Source: Candidatus Krumholzibacteriia bacterium
GTDB taxonomy: Bacteria > Krumholzibacteriota > Krumholzibacteriia > Krumholzibacteriales > Krumholzibacteriaceae
NCBI GenBank assembly: GCA_028696635.1
Contig: JAQVGR010000082.1
Coordinates: 1 to 7,079, forward strand
Length of the DNA: 7,079 nucleotides
Reading direction: 5' to 3'
The notes under the pieces were generated by a model. It worked only from the letters and a program-made list of their open reading frames with translations, searched no databases and had not been told where the DNA came from. Made by a program: the position numbers and the translations under genes. The stretch's first letter is position 1. Each line of letters opens with the position of its first letter. This document shows, piece after piece, positions 6,504 through 7,079 of this stretch.

Positions 6504-6659
6504 TCAGATGAGGGCGACCGGGACGAGGATGCAGTACCCCAGCACGAGCAGGGCCGGGGCGGCCGATATCGAGCCCTGGCCGAGCAGGATGTAGCCGAGC
6601 ACGATCGAGACGAGTCCCGCCGCCATGATCCATCTCCGGTATTTCCGCACGAGGTGCAT
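6504..6659 (-). CDS. Small two-helix membrane protein, function unknown
   Basis: 51 residues. A basic N-terminus (HLVRKYRRW) is followed by two hydrophobic segments, about residues 11-27 and 32-51, joined by a short turn (GQGSIS). This predicts a hairpin inner-membrane protein with its N-terminus inside. The sequence GYILLGQGSISAAP with a late LGYCILVP resembles short conserved hypothetical proteins I have seen in candidate phyla, but I cannot name the family. The ATG at 6659 has AAAGG seven bases upstream; an internal ATG at 6624-6626 also has GGAG seven bases upstream, so a 40-residue form starting at residue 12 is possible and would lose the basic head. It lies behind a strong promoter and 12 bases before tRNA-Val. 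Confidence 0.72.
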   Translation of the reverse strand: MHLVRKYRRWIMAAGLVSIVLGYILLGQGSISAAPALLVLGYCILVPVALI

Positions 6660-6704
6660 CTCCGGGCCTTTCCCGCGCGCGGGGACGTGCGCGCGAACGG
6701 GTTA

Positions 6705-6732
6705 ATCATACGAAACGACCCCGAAAAGTCAA
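6705..6732 (-). promoter_or_regulatory. Sigma70-type promoter of the small membrane protein and tRNA-Val
   Basis: The minus strand has TTGACT (6727-6732), 16 bases, then TATGAT (6705-6710), each one mismatch from consensus. Start of transcription would be near 6698. The leader holds an inverted repeat CGCGCGC (6674-6680) / GCGCGCG (6689-6695) with an eight-base loop. Confidence 0.7.
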
Positions 6733-6786
6733 GGCGTTCGAGGAACCGCTTGCCCGGCGGGCGGGGCCGCGGGTATCCTCCCCCTC

Positions 6787-7079
6787 ATGACGGGCTGCTT
6801 CTTCGCGAGCGACTTGCACGGGCGGATCGAGCGGTACTGCGCCCTCCTCGGGGCGATGAGTGCCGAGCGGCCCCGCGCCGTCTTCATCGGCGGGGACATC
6901 CTCCCCCCTCCCGGCCGGGGGGAGCACGACGACTTCATCGCCGGGTATCTGCTGCCGCAGCTCGAGATCGTCCGCGATGTCCTCGGGGGCGACTACCCGC
7001 GGGACTTCCTCATCCTGGGGAACGACGATCCGCGCGCCGCGGAGCGGCCGCTCGCCGAAAGCGATCTCGTCTCGTGTAT
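6787..7079 (+). CDS. Calcineurin-like metallophosphoesterase, 3' end outside window
   Basis: 97 residues are visible, and the gene runs off the right edge. It opens with MTGCFFASDLHGR, whose D9-x-H11 is the first metal-binding motif of the metallophosphoesterase fold. The second, GGD with D37, lies in VFIGGDIL, and the third, GND (N79, D80), in LILGNDDPR. These cover the conserved N-terminal half; the His motifs of the C-terminal half would lie beyond the window. The ATG at 6787 is the earliest start: the frame is open back to a TAA at 6703-6705, with no other start codon between. No ribosome binding site is visible just upstream (bases 6780-6786 are pyrimidine-rich), so initiation may be leaderless or weak. 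Substrate cannot be inferred. Divergent from the small membrane protein gene. Confidence 0.82.
   Translation, partial: MTGCFFASDLHGRIERYCALLGAMSAERPRAVFIGGDILPPPGRGEHDDFIAGYLLPQLEIVRDVLGGDYPRDFLILGNDDPRAAERPLAESDLVSC

Overview
The window comes from a GC-rich bacterial chromosome. It reads almost entirely on the minus strand, and only one gene, at the far right, is on the plus strand. The lineage cannot be fixed from 7 kb. A selenocysteine-dependent formate dehydrogenase, a chitobiase-type/LamG lipoprotein and a NYN-LOTUS protein together suggest an anaerobic or facultative Gram-negative bacterium (deltaproteobacterial or FCB-group candidate phyla); this is an inference.

Layout in the direction of minus-strand transcription (right to left). 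A metallophosphoesterase gene, cut by the right edge (6787 onward), is on the plus strand. Divergent from it, behind a good sigma70-type promoter (6705-6732), is a 51-codon two-helix membrane protein (6504-6659), followed after 12 bases by tRNA-Val(UAC) with an encoded CCA (6415-6491). Next come a surface lipoprotein with two chitobiase C-terminal-type repeats and a LamG-like domain (5058-6302), and a NYN-domain nuclease-like protein with a C-terminal LOTUS-like domain (4028-4849) that has its own extended -10 promoter (4942-4970).

The left half is a two-gene operon for a cytoplasmic NAD(P)-linked formate dehydrogenase, transcribed from a TTGACA-N17-TATTTT promoter at 3971-3999. The first gene (2168-3895) encodes the diaphorase subunit, a NuoE-NuoF fusion. 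The second (2151 to beyond base 1) encodes the catalytic subunit, with a NuoG-like iron-sulfur N-terminus joined to a molybdopterin formate dehydrogenase. The catalytic gene appears to stop at a TGA (1096-1098), but that codon sits exactly where formate dehydrogenases carry Sec or Cys. The frame then stays open for 365 codons to the window edge with textbook formate dehydrogenase sequence, and a hairpin with a GGUCU loop lies at the right distance downstream. It is therefore one selenoprotein gene and not two ORFs. Electrons from formate would pass from the Mo/W-pterin site through the NuoG-like clusters to the NuoF FMN and on to NAD(P)+.

The main points for a second look are the selenocysteine recoding site with its bacterial SECIS hairpin; the loss of two of the four [2Fe-2S] cysteine ligands in the NuoE-like part of the fusion; an unusual His spacing in the catalytic subunit; the small membrane protein tied to a tRNA; and GC-alternating structured leaders at two promoters. 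I saw no CRISPR array, insertion sequence, phage gene or rho-independent terminator with a clear U tract. The long plus-strand ORFs over 64-4021 are antisense shadows of the formate dehydrogenase genes.
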